From: Micromussa lordhowensis
Taxonomy: Eukaryota; Cnidaria; Anthozoa; Scleractinia; Lobophylliidae
Length of the DNA: 64,000 nucleotides
Direction: 5' to 3'
Assembly (NCBI GenBank): GCA_964020085.1
Contig: OZ026604.1
Span: forward strand, 30,770,618 to 30,834,617
The translations under genes were made by a program, and so were the position numbers. Shown here piece by piece: positions 60,652-64,000 of this stretch. Numbering within the stretch: position 1 is the first letter of the stretch; each line of letters starts with the position of its first letter. A model generated the notes under the pieces. The model had not been told where the DNA came from. It saw only the letters and a list, made by a program, of their open reading frames with translations, and did no database searches.

Positions 60652-63600
60652 GCTGCAAACCGCGCCTCTTAAAGTGCCCGTGAAGCCGAGCTATGTCAAA
60701 TTTGCAAAGGGGACCCCCAGCGCGCGTTTTCTGAAATTCTGCAAAGTTGGGAGCAGGGCAAACTACTGCAAAACAAGGCAAAAAAAACACCCTGGCGCCA
60801 ATGCCATCATGTCCTAACTAAAATTTCCTTAAAGTGCCAACCTAGCAGAACATTTTGCTGCAAACCGCGCCTCTTAAAGTGCCCGTGAAGCCGAGCTATG
60901 TCAAATTTGCCAAGGGGACCCCCAGCGCGCGTTTTCTGAAATTCTGCAAAGTTGGGACCAGGGCAAACTACTGCAAAAAGAAGGCCAGAAAAAACACCCT
61001 GGCGCCAATGCCATCATGTCCTAACTAAAATTTTCTTCAAGTGCCAACCTAGCACAACATTTTGCTGCAAACCGCGCCTCTTAAAGTGCTTGTGAAGCCG
61101 AGCTATGTCAAATTTGCCAAGGGGACCCCCAGCGCGCGTTTTCTGAAATTCTGCAAAGTTGGGACCAGGGCAAACTACTGCAAAAAGAAGGCCAAAAAAA
61201 GCACCCTGGCGCCAATGCCATCATGTCCCAACTAATATTTCCTTCAAGTGCCAACCTAGCAGAACATTTTGCTGCAAACCGCGCCTCTTAAAGTGCCCGT
61301 GAAGCCGAGCTATGTCAAATTTGCCAAGGGGACCCCCAGCGCGCGTTTTCTGAAATTCTGCAAAGTTGGGACCAGGGCAAACTACTGCAAAAAGAAGGCA
61401 AGAACAAACACCCTGGCGCCAATGCCATCATGTCCTAACTAGTACTTCCTTGAAGTGCCAACCTAGCAGAACATTTTGCTGCAAACCGCGCCTCTTAAAG
61501 TGCCCGTGAAGCCGAGCTATGTCAAATTTGCCAAGGGGACCCCCAGCGCGCGTTTTCTGAAATTCTGCAAAGTTGGGACCAGGGCAAACTACTGCAAAAA
61601 GAAGGCCAGAAAAAACACCCTGGCGCCAATGCCATCATGTCCTAACTAGCATTTTCTTGAAGTGCCAACCTAGCAAAACATTTTGCTGCAAACTGCGCCT
61701 CTTAAAATGCCCGTGAAGCCGAGCTATGTCAAATTTGCCAAGGGGACCCCCAGCGCGCGTTTTCTGAAATTCTGCAAAGTTGGGACCAGGGCAAACTACT
61801 GCAAAAAGAAGGCCAGAAAAAACACCCTGGCGCCAATGCCATCATGTCCTAACTAAAATTTCCTTAAAGCGCCAACCTAGAAGAACATTTTGCGGCAAAC
61901 CGCGCCTCTTAAAGTGCCCGTGAAGCCGAGCTATGTCAAATTTGCCAAGGGGACCCCCAGCGCGCGTTTTCTGAAATTCTGCAAAGTTGGGACCAGGGCA
62001 AACTACTGCAAAAAGAAGGCCAGAAAAAACACCCTGGCGCCAATGCCATCATGTCCTAACTAAAATTTCCTTAAAGCGCCAACCTAGCAGAACATTTTGC
62101 TGCAAACCGCGCCTCTTAAAGTGCCCGTGAAGCCGAGCTATGTCAAATTTGCCAAGGGGACCCCCAGCGCGCGTTTTCTGAAATTCTGCAAAGTTGGGAC
62201 CAGGGCAAACTACTGCAAAAAGAAGGCCAAAAAAAACACCCTGGCGCCAATGCCATCATGTCCTAACTTCAATTTCCTTGAAGTGCCAACCTAGCAGAAC
62301 ATTTTGCTGCAAACCGCGCCTCTTAAAATGCCCGTGAAGCCGAGCTATGTCAAATTTGCCAAGGGGACCCCCAGCGCGCGTTTTCTGAAATTCTGCAAAG
62401 TTGGGACCAGGGAAGACTACTGCAAAAAGTAGGCCAAAAAAAACACCGTGGCGCCAATGCCATCATGTCTTAACTACAATTTCCTTAAAGTGCCAACCTA
62501 GCAGAACATTTTGCTGCAAACCGCGCCTCTTAAAGTGCCCGTGAAGTCGAGCTATGTCAAATTTACCAAGGGGACCCCCAGTGCGCGTTTTCTGAAATTC
62601 TGCAAAGTTGGGACCAGGGCAAACTACTGCAAAAAGAAGGCCAAAAAAAACACCCTGGCGCCAATGCCATCATGTCCTAACTAGAATTTCCTTAAAGTGC
62701 CAACCTAGCAGAACATTTTGCTGCAAACCGCGCCTCTTAAAATGCCCGTGAAGCCGAGCTATGTCAAATTTGCCAAGGGGACCCCCAGCGCGCGTTTTCT
62801 GAAATTCTGCAAAGTTGGGACCAGGGCAAACTACTGCAAAAAGAAGGCCAAAAAAAACACCGTGGCGCCAATGCCATCATGTCTTAACTACAATTTCCTT
62901 AAAGTGCCAACCTAGCAGAACATTTTGCTGCAAACCGCGCCTCTTAAAGTGCCCGTGAAGTCGAGCTATGTCAAATTTACCAAGGGGACCCCCAGCGCGC
63001 GTTTTCTGAAATTCTGCAAAGTTGGGACCAGGGCAAACTACTGCAAAAAGAAGGCCAGAAAAAACACCCTGGCACCAATACCATCATGCTCTAATGAACA
63101 TTTCCTTGAAGTGCCAACCTAGCAGAACATTTTGCTGCAAACCGCGCCTCTTAAAGTGCCCGTGAACCCGAGCTATGTCAAATTTGCCAAGGGGACCCCC
63201 AGCCGCGTTTTCTGAAATTCTGCAAAGTTGGGACCAGGGCAAACTACTGCAAAAATAAGGCCAGAAAAAACACCCTGGCACCAATGCCATCATGTCCTAA
63301 CTAGAATTTCCTTGAAGTGCCAACCTAGCAAAACATTTTGCTGCAAACCGCGCCTCTTAAAGTGCCCGTGAAGCCGAGCTATGTCAAATTTGCCAAGGGG
63401 ACCCCCAGCGCGCGTTTTCTGAAATTCTGCAAAGTTGGGACCAGGGCAAACTACTGCAAAAAGAAGGCCCGAAAAAACACCCTGGCGCGAATGCCATCAT
63501 GTCCTAACTAGGATTTCCTTAAAGTGCCAACCTAGCAGAACATTTTGCTGCAAACCGCGCCTCTTAAAGTGCCCGTGAAGCCGAGCTATGTCAAATTTGC

Positions 63601-64000
63601 CAAGGGGACCCCCAGCGCGCGTTTTCTGAAATTCTGCAAAGTTGGGACCAGGGCAAACTACTGCAAAAAGAAGGCCAGAAAAAACACCCTGGCGCCAATG
63701 CCATCATGTCCTAACTACAATTTCCTTAAAGTGCCAACCTAGCAGAACATTTTGCTGCAAACTGCGCGCCTCTTAAAGTGCCCGTGAAGCCGAGGTATGT
63801 CAAATTTGCCAAGAGGACCCCCAGCGCGCGTTTTCTGAAATTCTGCAAAGTTGGGACCAGGGCAAACTACTGCAAAAAGAAGGCCAGAAAAAACACCCTG
63901 GCGCCAATGCCATCATGTCTTAACTACAATTTCCTTAAAGTGCCAACCTAGCAGAACATTTTGCTGCAAACCGCGCCTCTTAAAGTGCCCGTGAAGTCGA
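60652..64000 (+). repeat. Irregular terminal subarray
   Basis: About 16 monomers, mostly close to consensus with no strong HOR. Two units sharing CTTAAAATG, A-tract CCAAAAAAAACACCGTGG and a following unit with GAAGTCGAG plus TTTACC recur about 414 bp apart (near 62324 and 62738). A 2-bp GC insertion gives ACTGCGCGCCTC near 63763. The window ends inside a unit with GAAGTCGA. No gene is seen. Confidence 0.85.
63547..63753 (+). repeat. Reference monomer close to consensus (207 bp)
   Basis: This copy differs from my hand-derived consensus only inside the hypervariable stretch, so it serves as a reference. Notable parts: the motif CTTAAAGTGCC occurs twice per monomer (m17-27 and about m179-189). 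CTGCAAA occurs three times (m2, m88 and m115). Five short dyad symmetries are present: TTTGCTGCAAA across the unit boundary, CAAATTTG, GGGGACCCC, CGCGCG and TGGCGCCA. No open reading frame with an ATG runs through the unit on the forward strand. Confidence 0.95.

Larger units (their letters stand above)
1..64000 (+). repeat. Satellite array of 207-bp monomers, head-to-tail
   Basis: Every base I read belongs to one repeated unit. The landmark GCTGCAAACC recurs at 207-bp steps from 173 to 63963. That distance corresponds to about 310 units once the visible deletions and insertions are counted. All units lie in the same orientation and I found no inverted copy, spacer or foreign insert. The consensus has about 103 G/C of 207 and 8 CpG. 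Fixed landmarks in each unit are CAAATTTG (m46-53), GGGGACCCC (m58-66), CGCGCG (m70-75), an A-rich tract (about m119-139) and TGGCGCCA (m144-151). Unit size and HOR organisation fit a eukaryotic centromeric or pericentromeric satellite. That role is inferred, and I do not recognise the family by name. Strand is given as the direction in which the consensus is written. Confidence 0.98.

Noticed and set aside
331..63293. Reverse-strand ORFs of 62-138 codons, many starting with ATG-ATG
   Set aside because: They are the complement of the same monomer, with the ATG pair created by CATCAT in the forward unit. They are lost whenever the hypervariable stretch or A tract changes, and nothing suggests selection on them.
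3709..64000. Forward 62-134 codon ORFs repeated every 207 bp
   Set aside because: They start at TTG or GTG, have no independent start context, end at the same recurrent TAG, and vary by indels between units. They are a consequence of a unit length divisible by 3. A lysine-rich translation is not evidence of a protein.
1..64000. CRISPR array
   Set aside because: Repeats are 207 bp and contiguous. There are no short repeats separated by unique spacers, and no cas-like gene is present.
1..64000. CENP-B box
   Set aside because: The closest sequence is CTTCACGGGC on the reverse strand (complement of GCCCGTGAAG). It lacks the TTCG core and the required spacing, so I do not call a box.
1..64000. 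tRNA- or 5S-derived repeat with Pol III boxes
   Set aside because: I saw no GGTTCGAANCC-like B box or matching A box. GGGACCAGGGC is not close enough, and no cloverleaf could be drawn.
1..64000. Transposon or retroelement insertion in the array
   Set aside because: The unit phase continues throughout. The only breaks are deletions of 14-59 bp and small insertions, with no target-site duplication, terminal inverted repeat or LTR.
1..64000. Telomeric or simple-sequence repeats
   Set aside because: No TTAGGG-, TTTAGGG- or TTAGG-type runs occur. The only low-complexity piece is the short A-rich tract inside each unit.
1..64000. Assignment to a particular species
   Set aside because: Base composition and monomer length are compatible with many plants, animals and protists. 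I do not recognise the consensus, so any name would be a guess.

Overview
The whole 64 kb window is one uninterrupted tandem satellite-DNA array. A 207-bp monomer (about 50% GC, 8 CpG per unit) repeats head-to-tail in a single orientation about 310 times. The window starts and ends inside a monomer (phase positions 36 and 38), so both array edges lie outside it. I found no protein-coding gene, RNA gene, transposon, CRISPR array or unique sequence. Long head-to-tail arrays of roughly nucleosome-sized monomers with higher-order repeat (HOR) structure are typical of centromeric or pericentromeric heterochromatin in eukaryotes. A eukaryotic chromosome is therefore the likely source, but I do not recognise the satellite family and cannot name a taxon. 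Centromere function is inference.

Phase used throughout: m1 is the first G of GCTGCAAACC. In order, the consensus unit holds a nearly invariant half (about m1-m118), an A-rich tract (about m119-m139), the 8-bp palindrome TGGCGCCA (m144-151), a hypervariable stretch (about m155-m188), and a short conserved tail that ends in ACATTTT.

Layout. 1-3708: irregular monomers, with early versions of variants used later. 3709-19657 (HOR block A): about ten diagnostic monomer types arranged in reusable cassettes, with sequence blocks of 1.2-2.3 kb copied almost unchanged. 19658-33164: the most heterogeneous part, with no long HOR and all four one-off large deletions (41, 40, 14 and 59 bp). 33165-46582 (HOR block B): 6- to 10-mer units punctuated by nine copies of a 180-bp monomer that carries one 27-bp deletion. 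46583-52378: loosely ordered relatives of block B plus a short dimer array. 52379-60651 (HOR block C): a 4-mer/8-mer HOR. 60652-64000: irregular near-consensus monomers.

No genes work together here. The biology visible is repeat turnover by unequal exchange, including chimeric monomers whose breakpoints can be bracketed from the sequence. The many short ORFs exist only because 207 is divisible by 3 and one stop codon recurs once per unit. The forward ORFs begin at TTG or GTG and I reject them as genes.
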